Assembly (NCBI GenBank): GCA_029433415.1
Contig: JAQTIA010000002.1
Coordinates: 323,501 to 387,500, forward strand
Reading direction: 5' to 3'
Length of the DNA stretch: 64,000 nucleotides
Source: Acetobacteraceae bacterium ESL0709
GTDB taxonomy: Bacteria; Pseudomonadota; Alphaproteobacteria; Acetobacterales; Acetobacteraceae
The translations under genes and the position numbers were made by a program. Positions 33,494-44,081 of this stretch are shown here, one piece after another. The notes beneath the pieces are model-generated. The model worked only from the letters and a program-made list of their open reading frames with translations, was not told the DNA's origin and ran no database searches. The first letter of the stretch is position 1; every line of letters begins with the position of its first letter.

Positions 33494-34759
33494 TTATGCG
33501 GTTTCTGGCATCAGAACGACCTGTCCGCCGGGGAGGCTTTCTATCATACCTTCCACTTCAAGTTCACTGAGAGTCGTCATGACGTCTGATACGGAGAACT
33601 GACAGCGTGAGATCAGATCGTCAACCATTATGGGTGTCAAAGAGAGCATGAGGAGTACTGCTTCGCGGATAGTCTCTTTATGGTTTTCTTCGGTTTCTTC
33701 AGGATTTTCTGCTTCATTTTCTGTTAAGAAAGAGAGGTCGTCCTCTTCCTGTGGTTCAGAAAAGGGTTTGGAGTGTTGCCGAAAAGCGCAGTATTTCGCT
33801 TGTTCAAAACCGCGAGGATCGGGTGTGCCGAAAAGTTGCGCAGGATCTTCCTCGCGACTCCATGGTGCAGGCGGACGGGCAGGCACTTCTTCTGGCAGGC
33901 AAGAGAGGATGTCCTGAGCATTTTCGACCAGTATAGCACCCTGTCGCAGCAGGTCATTGCCTCCACGGGACCGGGGGTCAAGGGGGGAGCCGGGGACGGC
34001 CATGATGGTCCTGTCATAAGCGGCGGCATGCCTCGCTGTAATCAATGTACCAGAACGTTCCGAGGCCTCAATCACGAGACATGCCTGGCTGATTCCGGCA
34101 ATCAGCCTATTGCGGCGCGGGAAATGGCGGGCAAGCGTTTCTGTTCCCGGGGGCGCTTCTGTGAGGAGGCAGCCTTTTTCAGCAATGGCTTCATGCAAGC
34201 GAGCATTTTCAGGGGGATAGGCTATGTCGAGGGCGCCTGCAATGACGGCAACAGTCAGACCTGGATGAAGGGCACCTTTATGTGCGGCTGTGTCAATTCC
34301 TCGTGCAAGGCCGGAGATAACGCAGATTCCCGCAGAGGCCAGTTCAGCTGAAAGGCTTTCCGCGATACGGATACCGGCCAGAGACGCGTTGCGCCCTCCT
34401 ACGATGGCGACGCTGATCATGGAAGCGAGGTCAATATTGCCGCGACAGAAGAGCAAGGGAGGTGCATCTGGCGTATAGGCCATCATGAGTGGATAATCGG
34501 GATCAGAGCGCAAGATATGCCGACTGCCTGTTTTTTCCAAAAAGGCGATTTCGTCCTCAATCTGTGTTTGTGATGGAGGTATAAGCTGTTTGATGCCATT
34601 TGTGCGTGGCATATCGGCGATAGCGTGCAGGGCGCGAGAGGCAGTGCCGTAAATGGCAAGAAGGCGGTAAAATTTGACCGGCCCTATATGAGGGGTACGT
34701 GCCAGTCTGATCATGGCGATACGCTCATGCAGTGTCTGGGTGATCGTGACATCATTCAT
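33494..34759 (-). CDS. dprA: DNA-processing protein DprA
   Basis: The 421-residue protein has an N-terminal SAM-like helical part, then the Rossmann-fold DprA domain with AIVGGRNASLAGIRIAESLS, GICVISGLARGIDTAAHKGA and HFPRRNRLIAGISQACLVIE. A C-terminal winged helix (about residues 365-420, LSLTPIMVDDLISRCQFSVS) closes it. DprA binds single-stranded DNA and loads RecA during natural transformation. Together with comEC 4.3 kb away it indicates that at least part of the competence machinery is encoded. It is placed 25 bp after plsY in an operon-like series. Confidence 0.94.
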   Translation of the reverse strand: MNDVTITQTLHERIAMIRLARTPHIGPVKFYRLLAIYGTASRALHAIADMPRTNGIKQLIPPSQTQIEDEIAFLEKTGSRHILRSDPDYPLMMAYTPDAPPLLFCRGNIDLASMISVAIVGGRNASLAGIRIAESLSAELASAGICVISGLARGIDTAAHKGALHPGLTVAVIAGALDIAYPPENARLHEAIAEKGCLLTEAPPGTETLARHFPRRNRLIAGISQACLVIEASERSGTLITARHAAAYDRTIMAVPGSPLDPRSRGGNDLLRQGAILVENAQDILSCLPEEVPARPPAPWSREEDPAQLFGTPDPRGFEQAKYCAFRQHSKPFSEPQEEDDLSFLTENEAENPEETEENHKETIREAVLLMLSLTPIMVDDLISRCQFSVSDVMTTLSELEVEGMIESLPGGQVVLMPETA

Positions 34760-34784
34760 GACAGACTTTCCCGGGACCGTTTTA

Positions 34785-35414
34785 TCAATCCTGCTCCTTG
34801 AAGCGATGTTCCTTGCCTTGTATCAGGCGTACGAGATTGCCGTAATGGCGGACCCAGACCAGAATGGCAATAATGTCCGTGGCAACGGGGATAGGAGAGG
34901 AAACGGGGTGAGTTGTAAGGGCTGGCATCAAAAGAGGGGCAATGAAAAATGATAATAATGCTCCTGCCGAAGAAATACGGCTTAATTTGACTGTAAAAGC
35001 CCATACGAAACTGCAGATCAGTCCCACAGGCCAGCAAAAGGCCCAGAAGACACCAATTCCCGTTGCAACACCTTTACCACCGCGGAATTTCAACCAGAGA
35101 GGAAAACAGTGCCCTATTATGGCGCCGAGGCCTGCCAGAGCCATGCAAAGCTGTGTCTGTTCTGGGCAAACGGCTTTAAAGAACAGGACGGCAAGGAACC
35201 CTTTCATGACATCCATGACCATCGTTGCCGCTGCCAGGCCTTTTTTCCCTGTGCGCAGAACATTGGTCGCTCCGATATTGCCTGAGCCAATATGCCGGAT
35301 ATCGCCCAGCCCCGCCAGAGTTGTCAGCACCAGTCCGAAAGGGATGCTTCCGATAAGATAAGAAGCTAGGAAAGCCAGGATGGGGCCGGGAGGAGAAAAG
35401 GAAAAAAGAGACAT
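34785..35414 (-). CDS. plsY: Acyl-phosphate glycerol-3-phosphate acyltransferase
   Basis: From ATG 35414, one base after the pyrC' stop, the product is 209 residues. It has the PlsY motifs SYLIGSIPFGLVLT, GSGNIGATNVLRTGKKGLA and GHCFPLWLKFRGGKGVATG, with several membrane helices. It transfers the acyl group from acyl-phosphate to glycerol-3-phosphate, the first step of phospholipid synthesis, in the inner membrane. A longer ORF upstream to 35528 lies inside pyrC' and is rejected. Tight coupling to pyrC' suggests translation in series. Confidence 0.94.
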   Translation of the reverse strand: MSLFSFSPPGPILAFLASYLIGSIPFGLVLTTLAGLGDIRHIGSGNIGATNVLRTGKKGLAAATMVMDVMKGFLAVLFFKAVCPEQTQLCMALAGLGAIIGHCFPLWLKFRGGKGVATGIGVFWAFCWPVGLICSFVWAFTVKLSRISSAGALLSFFIAPLLMPALTTHPVSSPIPVATDIIAILVWVRHYGNLVRLIQGKEHRFKEQD

Positions 35415-35415
35415 G

Positions 35416-36711
35416 TCAGGCCTGTTTCCCACAGAGGCTGTCATCACGATAGACTTCACGTCCGGACTGGAAAGTACGCAGGACTTTTCCCTTGATTGTG
35501 ACGCCGTCAAAAGGCGTGTTTCGGGCACGACCCGGCAGTCTTCCGGCTCTGACAGTCCATTGCATGTCAGGATCGAACAGGCAGAGATCAGCCTGGGCGC
35601 CGACGGAAAGCGTGCCGGCCTCTATACCCAGAAGTTTGGCCGGCGCACTGGTGAGAAGGCGCAGTGTGTCGAGGAGAGGCAAACCGGCCTTGAGAGTCAT
35701 GCCCAACAACGTAACCAGTCCTGTGCCGCCAGCCATTGCCTGTGCAAAAGGCAGACGTTTATCGTCAGCATCAGCAGGAACGTGGTCAGAGGCCACCGCG
35801 TCTATTATGCCATCGGCAAGAGCTTCCTGCACGGCGGCACGGTCTTTTTCCTGACGCAGGGGAGGGGAAAGTTTTGCATAGGTGCGGAAATCGCCAATGG
35901 CGTCTTCAGTCATGGTAAAATAAGGCGGCGCTGTATCACAGGTAACAGAAAGCCCCTTCTGCTTGGCGGTCCGGATCAGATCAAGAGCGCCAGAGGTCGA
36001 GATATGGGCAAAATGTACACGTGCACCGGTCATCTCTGCCAGGCAGAGATCGCGGGCTACCATCATGGCTTCAGCTTGTGCAGGGATTTGTGGCAATCCC
36101 AGTTTGACAGCCAGTGGCCCCGCTGTGGCGCAACCACCACGTGCCAGAGAAGGTTCTTCAGGGTGCAGGACGATTAACGCTTTCAGAAAGCGGGAGTAAG
36201 CCAGCAGATTGCGCATCTGTTTGGCATCTCCCAGAGAGCGTGCCCCATCTGTGAAGGCGATGGCTCCAGCCTGTTTGAGCAATCCCATTTCGGCCATTTC
36301 CTGTCCCGCACAATTGCGGGTCAGCGCACCATAAGGGTAAAGCGAAACGAGACCTGTTTCCTGCCCGCGTTGTCTGATCAGCCGGACGAGGGAAGGCGTA
36401 TCAATGGCAGGTTCTGTATCGGGCAGTACCGCCATACTGGTAATGCCTCCGGCTACAGCTGCCTGTGCGCCAGATTCAATCGTTTCACGATATTCCGCAC
36501 CCGGTTCTCCGAGAGAGACGCGCATATCGACCAGACCGGGACAGAGGACAGCGCCTTTTCCATCAATGACAGAGATTCCTTTCGGGACTTCATGAGCATT
36601 ATAGCCCGTGATTCTGCCATTCTGGACGACAAGTTCGCTTTTTTCATCCCGGTTGGAAATGGGGTCGATCAGGCGGATATTTTTAAAGGCAATCATATGC
36701 GGCGTGTTCAT
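35416..36711 (-). CDS. Dihydroorotase-like protein, probably inactive (PyrC')
   Basis: The 431-residue amidohydrolase-fold protein is clearly related to class I dihydroorotase: [59 protein letters not shown]. The metal-binding DxHxH motif is replaced by Asp62-Met-Arg64-Val-Ser66, so both His ligands are missing, and the usual carbamylated Lys region is altered as well. This is the pattern of PyrC' (PyrX), a non-catalytic partner that supports aspartate transcarbamoylase assembly, for example in Pseudomonas. A catalytic dihydroorotase should be encoded elsewhere. It overlaps pyrB by 4 nt, which fits formation of a PyrB-PyrC' complex. Confidence 0.88.
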   Translation of the reverse strand: MNTPHMIAFKNIRLIDPISNRDEKSELVVQNGRITGYNAHEVPKGISVIDGKGAVLCPGLVDMRVSLGEPGAEYRETIESGAQAAVAGGITSMAVLPDTEPAIDTPSLVRLIRQRGQETGLVSLYPYGALTRNCAGQEMAEMGLLKQAGAIAFTDGARSLGDAKQMRNLLAYSRFLKALIVLHPEEPSLARGGCATAGPLAVKLGLPQIPAQAEAMMVARDLCLAEMTGARVHFAHISTSGALDLIRTAKQKGLSVTCDTAPPYFTMTEDAIGDFRTYAKLSPPLRQEKDRAAVQEALADGIIDAVASDHVPADADDKRLPFAQAMAGGTGLVTLLGMTLKAGLPLLDTLRLLTSAPAKLLGIEAGTLSVGAQADLCLFDPDMQWTVRAGRLPGRARNTPFDGVTIKGKVLRTFQSGREVYRDDSLCGKQA

Positions 36712-37646
36712 GCGGCACTCCTCATACGCAGGAGGCGATCCAGCACTGCCATACGGACAGCGACACCCATTTCCACCTGTTCTGAAATGACGCTTTGTGG
36801 AGAGTCAGCCACAGTGGAGGCGACTTCGACACCCCGGTTCATAGGGCCGGGATGCATGACCAGAGCACCCGGTTTGGCCAAGGCCAGACGACGCTGATCC
36901 AGTCCAAAGAGGGCAAAATACTCACGTTCGCTGGGCACGAGCCCCGCTCCCATGCGCTCGCGCTGGATACGCAGGCACATCACGACGTCAGCATCTTTCA
37001 GTCCTTCTTCCATGGAGTGGTAGAGCGTTACATTTTTCGCACTGGCGAAGGCGGAAGGCAGCAAGGTTGGTGGTCCGATCAGCCGGATGCGGCTGCCCAT
37101 GGCTTGCAATAAATGCAGGTTGGAGCGGGCAACGCGGCTATGGGCAATGTCACCGCAAATGGCGATTTCAAGATTATCCAGCCTGCCAAGATGACGCCTG
37201 ATGGTCAGTGCATCCAGCAGGGCCTGGGTAGGATGCTCGTGCATGCCATCGCCAGCATTGACGACGCTGGCTTCTACTTTCTGGGACAGAAGAGCAGGTG
37301 CGCCAGACTGGGCATGGCGTATGACCAGCAGGTCACAGCGCATGGCATTGAGGGTTGAGGCTGTATCAAGCAGCGTTTCGCCTTTATTGACCGAGCTTGT
37401 GGCGACTGTCATGTTAATGACATCCGCTCCCAGACGTTTTCCGGCAATTTCAAAGCTGGTACGGGTTCGTGTACTGTCCTCAAAAAACAGGTTGATCAGC
37501 GTCCGCCCGCGCAGGACATTATGGGGTGCCTGACGGGACCGGCTCAACAGGGCGTAGCTTTCAGCAAGATCAAGAAAAGGGATGATGGCCTGTGGGCCCA
37601 TTCCTTCAATGCCTAACAGATGAGCACTGTGACGCTGGGGTGTCAT
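36708..37646 (-). CDS. pyrB: Aspartate carbamoyltransferase catalytic subunit
   Basis: The 312-residue enzyme has the carbamoyl-phosphate motif [13 protein letters not shown] (Ser58-Thr-Arg-Thr-Arg62) and [17 protein letters not shown], plus the C-terminal aspartate-binding end [12 protein letters not shown]. It forms carbamoyl aspartate in pyrimidine synthesis. No pyrI regulatory gene is beside it; instead it overlaps pyrC' downstream and gltX upstream by 4 nt each. This fits a class A ATCase that works as a PyrB-PyrC' complex. Confidence 0.96.
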   Translation of the reverse strand: MTPQRHSAHLLGIEGMGPQAIIPFLDLAESYALLSRSRQAPHNVLRGRTLINLFFEDSTRTRTSFEIAGKRLGADVINMTVATSSVNKGETLLDTASTLNAMRCDLLVIRHAQSGAPALLSQKVEASVVNAGDGMHEHPTQALLDALTIRRHLGRLDNLEIAICGDIAHSRVARSNLHLLQAMGSRIRLIGPPTLLPSAFASAKNVTLYHSMEEGLKDADVVMCLRIQRERMGAGLVPSEREYFALFGLDQRRLALAKPGALVMHPGPMNRGVEVASTVADSPQSVISEQVEMGVAVRMAVLDRLLRMRSAA

Positions 37647-39046
37647 TGTCCGGTTACGCTCCTGATTCGTGCCATAACTTCATCTTTTCCAAGCGCCGAA
37701 AGTGTGAGATCAATGCCGGGCGAGGTCGTCGTGCCCGTTAGGGCAGCGCGCAACGGCTGGGCAATGGCGCCAAGCTTGAGATCTTTCTCCTCGGCGAAAG
37801 CGCGCAGTGTCCGGTCGATGTCCTCAGGCGTAAAAGAAGGCAGAGCAGCAAGTTTTTCGCTTATCCCGCGCAGAATATCCTTTCCTTCATCGGTCAGGAA
37901 TTTTTCAGCTTTTGACGTGAAACGAAGAGGAAGTTTTAATCCGGCAAAGGCGGCATTTTCTGTCAGCTCAACCAGATTCTTTGCACGCTCTTTCAATCCC
38001 GGCATCAGAGCCAGAATGCGGTGGGCGACCTCATCGTTCACTTCGACATCATCACGTTCCCTGAGTCGGGACAAGACATCATCGGTCAGGCGTTTATCAT
38101 CTGCCCGGCGAAGCCAGACGCCGTTAATATGCGCCAACTTGACATAATCCATCCGTGAGGGGGATTGTCCGACACCGTCAAGGTCAAAGAGCCTGATTTG
38201 TTCTTCGCGTGAGAGGATTTCCGCATCTCCATGTCCCCAGCCCAGACGCAGGAGGTAATTGCAGAGTGCTTCAGGCAGGATCCCTTCGTCACGGAATTCT
38301 ACGACCGACTGCGCGCCATGACGTTTGGAGAGCTTGGCGCCATCAGGACCATGGATAAGAGGCAGATGGGCAAATTGGGGAAGATTCCATCCCATCGCCC
38401 TGTAGATCATGGCCTGACGGAAGGTATTGGTCAGATGATCGTCGCCTCGTATGACATGGGTAATGTCCATATCATGATCATCGACCACCACGGCGAGCAA
38501 ATAGGTCGGCGTGCCATCGGAGCGTAGCAGGATCAGGTCATCCATTTCCTCATTGGCGACTGTGACATCGCCCTGCACAAGATCGTGAATAATCGTCTCG
38601 CCTGTCTGGGGCGCTTTGAGGCGGATTGTATAGGGAGCGTCTTTCGGGGCTTCAGAAGGGTCGCGGTCACGCCACGTGCCATCGTAACGGGGCGGGCGTT
38701 TTTCTGCGCGTGCTTTTTCGCGCATTTCGGCCAGTTCTTCAGCTGTGCAATAGCAGCGATAAGCCTGTCCCTTTTCCAGTAGGGCCTGAACGACGTCTTC
38801 GTGGCGCTTTTGTCGTGTAGACTGGAAGACAGGCTCTTCGTCCCAGTCAAGCCCCATCCATTTCAAGCCGTCGAAAATAACATCAACAGCGTGCTGGGTG
38901 GATCGCTCACGGTCAGTATCCTCAATACGCAGGAGGAACTCACCGCCATGATGACGGGCAAAAAGGTAATTGAACAGAGCAGCTCTGGCATTGCCAATAT
39001 GAAGCAGGCCTGTCGGCGAGGGCGCAAAGCGGGTACGAATTTTCAT
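37643..39046 (-). CDS. gltX: Glutamyl-tRNA synthetase
   Basis: This 467-residue class I synthetase has the HIGH-type motif [17 protein letters not shown] (residues 10-26) and KLSKR (238-242) in place of KMSKS. Glu-specific contacts [13 protein letters not shown] and [14 protein letters not shown] are present. The C-terminal anticodon-binding domain is helical as usual. It charges tRNA-Glu; many alphaproteobacteria carry a second copy that serves tRNA-Gln through the amidotransferase path, and the sequence alone does not show which this is. It overlaps pyrB by 4 nt and is divergent from comEC. Confidence 0.95.
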   Translation of the reverse strand: MKIRTRFAPSPTGLLHIGNARAALFNYLFARHHGGEFLLRIEDTDRERSTQHAVDVIFDGLKWMGLDWDEEPVFQSTRQKRHEDVVQALLEKGQAYRCYCTAEELAEMREKARAEKRPPRYDGTWRDRDPSEAPKDAPYTIRLKAPQTGETIIHDLVQGDVTVANEEMDDLILLRSDGTPTYLLAVVVDDHDMDITHVIRGDDHLTNTFRQAMIYRAMGWNLPQFAHLPLIHGPDGAKLSKRHGAQSVVEFRDEGILPEALCNYLLRLGWGHGDAEILSREEQIRLFDLDGVGQSPSRMDYVKLAHINGVWLRRADDKRLTDDVLSRLRERDDVEVNDEVAHRILALMPGLKERAKNLVELTENAAFAGLKLPLRFTSKAEKFLTDEGKDILRGISEKLAALPSFTPEDIDRTLRAFAEEKDLKLGAIAQPLRAALTGTTTSPGIDLTLSALGKDEVMARIRSVTGQ

Positions 39047-39112
39047 AAAAGAGAGTTATATCATGTTCCACCAGAAGGGGCCATCCGGTGCAGGGAGATT
39101 CAAAAAGGTTTC

Positions 39113-41293
39113 ATGAAGGTATGTCTGCAAGCCATGATGGAAGATAGTCTGGCGCGTCAGGGCCGAAGGCTTTTCTGTTGGTTTCCGGTCGTTCTGGGGG
39201 CGGGGAGTACATTTTATTTTGTCCTGAAAGCGGAACCCGGTTTCTGGATGTTATTTGTGTTTTCTCTTTTCGCTATCGCAGGCATTGGCCTGTATTTGAT
39301 CGCATCACCGGGAATGTCCTGTCCCCTTATCATGCGGGTCGCTGGGGCAGGAGGGACTGTTTTTTCCGCTGGTTTCCTTCTGGCTTATGGAGAGGCCCAT
39401 CTTCAACCTCCTTTTCCAGCCCTGCCCTATCAAGCCGTGTGGATCAGGGGGGGTCTTGTACAGTCGGAGCTTTTGCCGCCTCGTCCTGTGGACCATCCTT
39501 CTGTGAATCGACATCCTTCGGTGGAACGCTGGCGCGTGACTCTGAAAAAGGTGGTTTTCGAGACACCGTGGGATGAACGGTTATCTCCATTGCAGCGTAC
39601 GCTACGGGTTACGTTAAAGCCGGGTGACGTGCCCGAAGTGGAGAGTGGTGAAAACGTAAAAGTGAGGGTAATCCTGAAGAAAACACCTCCTCCTTCCTAT
39701 CCTGGCGCAGTGGATTTCCAGCGTGAGGCGTGGTTTTCAGGCAGGGCAGGTGGAGGGCGCGCTTTTTCTGCCTTGATACATGTTGCTGAGCCAGGACCGC
39801 ATAATGGTCTTTTTTCCCGATGGACGACGCTGAGAGAGCATATTGCCCGGCATATTGGCAAAGTTCTTTCAGGTCAGGATGGTGCTTTTGCCGCGACGGT
39901 CCTGTGTGGGGAAACATCTACCCTGTCTTCGCAAACACGCCAGGATTTCGCCGCTTCCGGGCTGGCGCATCTGCTGGCTGTTGCGGGGCTTCATCTTGGT
40001 CTTGTGATGACATTCTGTGCCTTTACCCTGCGGGCCCTGCTGGTCACGTCTCCTTATCTGGCACTTTATTGGCCATGCCGGACGATTGCCTATGTCAGTG
40101 CGTTGGTCATAGGAGCGTTTTATGTAGCCTTGACGGGGTTCCATCTGCCGGGCCTGCGGGCTTTGGGAATGGCGTGTCTGGTTATTCTGGCCATGCTGAC
40201 AGGGAGACAGGCGCTTTCCCTGCGTTCTCTGGCGCTCGTGGCTCTGGCTCTGGAAGTGACAAAACCTTCACGGATTCTGGATGTTTCATTTCAGATGTCC
40301 TTCATGGCGGTCATGGCCCTGATCGTAGGGTATGAAGTGCTGAGGACCCCTCTTTCTGATCTGCGTCAACGCTCATGGATGTGGGGAAAAGTGGGGCTGC
40401 CGCTTATTTTTCTGGCTTTGACGTCATTATTGGCGGGTTCTGCTGTCTTGCCTGTCAGTATGGCGCATTTCGGAGCCTTTCAGCCATGGTTTGTGGTGGC
40501 CAATATGGCGGCTGTGCCCGTCATGGGATTCTGGATCATGCCTCTGGGTCTTGTTTCACTCCTGTTTATGCCTTTCGGACTTGAGACTATTCCTCTCCAT
40601 ATGATGGGATGGGGGATAGGACTGGTGCGGTGGAGTGCCTCTTTTATGGCGCATGCACCTCTGGCCAGTTTGCCTGTCCCGGCATTGCCTTCATGGGGGC
40701 TGGTCTTGATTCTGACGGGTTTGTCCATTTTCTGCCTCTGGAAGGGTAAAGCCCGTTTTGCCGGAACAGTCCTGCTGTGTGTGGGAATGGCGTCGCCATG
40801 GCTACAGGAAAAGCCTGTCATGCTCATCTCTTCAGATGGGACGGAACTGGCCTTTCGTGCCCATCATCATCTTTATGTTTCGTCTCATGGGAGACAGGAT
40901 TTTATCCTCCGGTCATGGCAGAAGGATTTTGCGTTGCCTGTGAGTACACTGCCTGAAAATTGTCGGGATCATTTCTGTCTTTTATCGTCCAGAGGCAGGG
41001 TGATCATGTGGATGGCACCTTCGGGCAAAGAGGAAAAGACTTTCCCGGAGGAGGCTTTTTCGTGTCCACGGCTTGCCTTGATTGTCAATTTTTCCAGAAG
41101 AGCGGTTCCATGTCCCGGGGTCATGACGATCGACCGTCAGTCGCTTCGGCAGGAAGGAAGCTGGGCCGTTTATCACTCTTCCCGCGGAGGGCTACGGCTT
41201 TTGTCCGACCGACAGCAGCGCGGTTATAGGCTTTGGGTTATGGAACCCGGGCAGGAGGGAGATCCCGGCCTGCCTCTGGCTCCTTCTGAGTGA
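39113..41293 (+). CDS. comEC: ComEC/Rec2 family competence membrane protein
   Basis: From ATG 39113 (AAAAAGG 5 nt upstream) the product has 726 residues. Three N-terminal membrane helices lead to an OB-like DUF4131 region (about 100-230), then the Competence domain with GLAHLLAVAGLHLGLVMTF and GLRALGMACLVILAMLTGRQ and a chain of membrane helices to about 560. The C-terminal 150 residues lack the HxHxDH motif of the metallo-beta-lactamase domain found in Bacillus ComEC, a state common in alphaproteobacterial proteins. ComEC forms the inner-membrane channel for single-stranded DNA during transformation. The ORF extends back into gltX, but that part is on the opposite strand to a real gene and has no ribosome-binding site. 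Confidence 0.9.
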   Translation: MKVCLQAMMEDSLARQGRRLFCWFPVVLGAGSTFYFVLKAEPGFWMLFVFSLFAIAGIGLYLIASPGMSCPLIMRVAGAGGTVFSAGFLLAYGEAHLQPPFPALPYQAVWIRGGLVQSELLPPRPVDHPSVNRHPSVERWRVTLKKVVFETPWDERLSPLQRTLRVTLKPGDVPEVESGENVKVRVILKKTPPPSYPGAVDFQREAWFSGRAGGGRAFSALIHVAEPGPHNGLFSRWTTLREHIARHIGKVLSGQDGAFAATVLCGETSTLSSQTRQDFAASGLAHLLAVAGLHLGLVMTFCAFTLRALLVTSPYLALYWPCRTIAYVSALVIGAFYVALTGFHLPGLRALGMACLVILAMLTGRQALSLRSLALVALALEVTKPSRILDVSFQMSFMAVMALIVGYEVLRTPLSDLRQRSWMWGKVGLPLIFLALTSLLAGSAVLPVSMAHFGAFQPWFVVANMAAVPVMGFWIMPLGLVSLLFMPFGLETIPLHMMGWGIGLVRWSASFMAHAPLASLPVPALPSWGLVLILTGLSIFCLWKGKARFAGTVLLCVGMASPWLQEKPVMLISSDGTELAFRAHHHLYVSSHGRQDFILRSWQKDFALPVSTLPENCRDHFCLLSSRGRVIMWMAPSGKEEKTFPEEAFSCPRLALIVNFSRRAVPCPGVMTIDRQSLRQEGSWAVYHSSRGGLRLLSDRQQRGYRLWVMEPGQEGDPGLPLAPSE

Positions 41294-41316
41294 TCAGTTT
41301 CAGTCAGTCCAATGCC

Positions 41317-41997
41317 TTATTTATGGGGCGGATAAAGATTTTTCTCTTTATAGAGGCATAGTTCTTTTGCACGACAGCGCCAACATTCTGGCGTGCGCGC
41401 CTTGCAGAGATAACGGCCATGCAAAATCAGACAATGATGAGCATTGGGCAGGAGGTCCTTGGGAATACGAACAAGAAGGGCGTCTTCAACGGCACGGACT
41501 GTTTTCCCCGGGGCAAGGCCTGTACGGTTTCCAAGACGGAAGATGTGCGTATCAACAGCCATGGTCGGTTCGCCAAAAGCGACATTCAGCACGACATTGG
41601 CTGTCTTGCGTCCGACGCCGGCCAGTGCTTCCAGCTCTTCGCGGCTTTTGGGTACCTCGCCATTATGACGTTCAATCAGTTGCTGGCAGAGAAGAGCAAT
41701 ATTGCGGGATTTTGCCCGCCATAAGCCGATCGTGCGGATATAGCCGGCAATTCCCTCTTCTCCCAGGGCAGCCATTAGGTACGGGGTCGAGGCAGCGGCG
41801 AAAAGGGGAGCCGTGGCTTTATTGACAGATTTGTCCGTAGCTTGCGCCGAGAGCACTACGCTGACGAGAAGCTCGAAAGGGTTATGAAAAACCAGTTCCG
41901 TCCGAGCGTCAGGATGGTCCTGCTCAAGGATTTCCATAAAAGCGCGGACAGCTTTCAGGCTCATCTGTGGCATTTTTACAGTAACAGTACGGGCCAT
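41317..41997 (-). CDS. nth: Endonuclease III
   Basis: The 226-residue DNA glycosylase/AP lyase has a helix-hairpin-helix (LEALAGVGRKTANVVLNVAF) with catalytic Lys131 and Asp149, 18 residues apart as in the Escherichia coli enzyme. The 4Fe-4S ligands at the C-terminus are C-x6-C-x2-C-x5-C (CKARTPECWRCRAKELC). It removes oxidised pyrimidines in base-excision repair. Its C-terminus meets that of comEC tail to tail, with 23 bp between them and no clear terminator. Confidence 0.95.
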   Translation of the reverse strand: MARTVTVKMPQMSLKAVRAFMEILEQDHPDARTELVFHNPFELLVSVVLSAQATDKSVNKATAPLFAAASTPYLMAALGEEGIAGYIRTIGLWRAKSRNIALLCQQLIERHNGEVPKSREELEALAGVGRKTANVVLNVAFGEPTMAVDTHIFRLGNRTGLAPGKTVRAVEDALLVRIPKDLLPNAHHCLILHGRYLCKARTPECWRCRAKELCLYKEKNLYPPHK

Positions 41998-42104
41998 TTT
42001 TACGCTTTAATCCCCATTATTCTGACGTATTCCTGTTATCAGGTCTTTATTATAGTCTATAAAGCCCCAGATTTAGTGCGATTTTTGAGGATAGAATCCC
42101 TTTC

Positions 42105-43916
42105 ATGCCCATAAAAAAAGCCGGAAAAGACAAATCAGGTGTCTCTTTTGTTAACATTCTGCGCTTTGTTGTCAGGCGTTGGGGGCAACATCCATGGTTT
42201 CTGTCATGGACGCTGACGGGCGTTGCGCTGGCAACTTTTGCCGATATCTGCACGCCTCTCCTGGCGGGACGCTTGGTCGGTGACATTTCCCATCCTGCTC
42301 GCGAGGGAAGCGTTATTCATAGCGACTTTCTTCGTGATGCCTTCTGGATGGTGCTGGGCTTATTTGTCCTGGGGTTGATTGGCGTTCTGGGGCGGCGGTC
42401 TTCCTATATTGGCATAAGCTATATGACGTTGGCGATGATGCGGCGTATTCTCGGAGATGCCTTTGCGCGTGTGCAGCGTTTTTCGTCAGAATGGCATAGT
42501 AACAGCTTTGCCGGTTCTACAGTGCGTCGTCTGACGCGCGGTATCTGGGCGCTTGATACTCTTGATGACACGATCCTTCTTTTGATTGTTCCTGAAATGC
42601 TGGTTCTGATCGGCACCACTTTGGTGCTGATTATCAAATCACCCTTGATGGGGGCTGTTCTGGGGCTGTCTGTCGTGATTTTTGCGGTCGTGTCGATCTG
42701 TCTGACGCTTTACTACGTGGCGCCTGTGTCCAGGCTGGCCAATCAGTGGGATACACGTCTGGGGGCGGCACTGGCTGATTCTGTTACCTGTAATGCTGTG
42801 GTCAAGGCTTTTGGTGCGGAAAAGCGTGAGGAACGTCACCTTGGGCAGATTATGCGCATCTGGAGCGGGCGCACATTGCGTGGCTGGATAAGAGGCACGA
42901 ACAGTGCGAATACTCAGGCGACCTTGTCACTTGTCATGCGGATGATGCTGATTGGTATGGTTGTATGGTTCTGGTGGCAGGGTAAGGCCGGGCCGGGAGA
43001 TGTTGCCTATGTATTGACCATGATGTTCCTTATTCAGGGTTATCTGCGTGATCTTGGGCAGCAGGTCAGTCAGGTACAACGCTCAGTTAATGAAATGGAA
43101 GAGCTCGTGGCTCTTTTTGACCTTGAGCCAGCGGTCAAGGATAAAAAGGGAGCATTTGCGTTAAGGGTTGGCCGCGGACGGGTCTGTTTTGACCATGTGA
43201 CTTTCCGCTATCCTTCCCAGACAAGACCGATTTACGAAAATTTTTCCCTGACGGTTGAAGCCGGGACACATATTGCTCTGGTTGGTCCCAGCGGTTCAGG
43301 GAAAACGACGCTGACACGCCTTTTGCAGAGACTTTATGACATCCAGCAAGGCCATATTACAATTGATGGGCAGGATATTGCTATGGTGACGCAGGAAAGT
43401 TTGCGTCGTCATATCGCTCTTGTGCCGCAGGAGCCTGTGTTGTTCCATCGTACTCTGGCTGAAAATATTGCCTATGGCCGGCCTGGTGCGACGCGTGCTG
43501 ACATCAGGGAAGCTGCGCAGATGGCCAATGCCTGGCCTTTTATTGAAGACTTGCCTGATGGGTTGGACACGCTGGTTGGTGAAAGAGGGGTAAAGCTTTC
43601 AGGCGGAGAACGTCAGCGTATTGCTATCGCACGGGCTTTTCTGGTGAATGCACCGATTGTCCTCTTTGATGAGGCGACAGCGAGCCTGGATTCAGAATCA
43701 GAAAAGCTTGTCCAGCAGGCCATGAATCGCCTCATGCAAGGGCGGACGGTCTTTATCGTAGCGCATCGTCTCGCAACTGTGCGCGATGCGGATCGTATTC
43801 TAGTTTTCAAAGAAGGGAAAATCATTGAGGACGGCACGCATGAGACGCTTATGAAGGAAGATGGTGGTATGTATCATCATCTGGTCACATTACAGTCTCT
43901 GGATGCTGAATTGTGA
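42105..43916 (+). CDS. ABC exporter half-transporter (MsbA/multidrug type)
   Basis: The 603-residue protein has an N-terminal six-helix exporter domain (about 30-330) and a C-terminal ATPase: Walker A GPSGSGKTT at about 394-402, signature LSGGERQRIAIARAF, Walker B IVLFDEATASLD, and the switch His in VFIVAHRLATVRDADRILVF. It works as a homodimer or with a partner half-transporter. Lipid A flippases and multidrug pumps share this layout; the substrate cannot be told here. It is divergent from nth, with a gap of about 100 bp, and ends before a likely promoter for the hydroxylase gene. Confidence 0.9.
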   Translation: MPIKKAGKDKSGVSFVNILRFVVRRWGQHPWFLSWTLTGVALATFADICTPLLAGRLVGDISHPAREGSVIHSDFLRDAFWMVLGLFVLGLIGVLGRRSSYIGISYMTLAMMRRILGDAFARVQRFSSEWHSNSFAGSTVRRLTRGIWALDTLDDTILLLIVPEMLVLIGTTLVLIIKSPLMGAVLGLSVVIFAVVSICLTLYYVAPVSRLANQWDTRLGAALADSVTCNAVVKAFGAEKREERHLGQIMRIWSGRTLRGWIRGTNSANTQATLSLVMRMMLIGMVVWFWWQGKAGPGDVAYVLTMMFLIQGYLRDLGQQVSQVQRSVNEMEELVALFDLEPAVKDKKGAFALRVGRGRVCFDHVTFRYPSQTRPIYENFSLTVEAGTHIALVGPSGSGKTTLTRLLQRLYDIQQGHITIDGQDIAMVTQESLRRHIALVPQEPVLFHRTLAENIAYGRPGATRADIREAAQMANAWPFIEDLPDGLDTLVGERGVKLSGGERQRIAIARAFLVNAPIVLFDEATASLDSESEKLVQQAMNRLMQGRTVFIVAHRLATVRDADRILVFKEGKIIEDGTHETLMKEDGGMYHHLVTLQSLDAEL

Positions 43917-44081
43917 AACACTGGTCCTTCTGTCGCATGTATCATATTTGCGGAACTGTTACTTAAAAAACACAGTTAACAGGATGATAATAATGGTCTG
44001 TTTTTGAGGTTCTTGAGAAAGACGGTGGGTATATTACATTTGTAATTCGGTAAAAAGATTTACGATGAAGGAGGTCCTTCT

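Noticed and set aside
38801-39112. Upstream extension of the comEC frame into gltX
   Set aside because: Lies antisense to the start of gltX, and the ATG at 39113 has a good ribosome-binding site and a normal family N-terminus.
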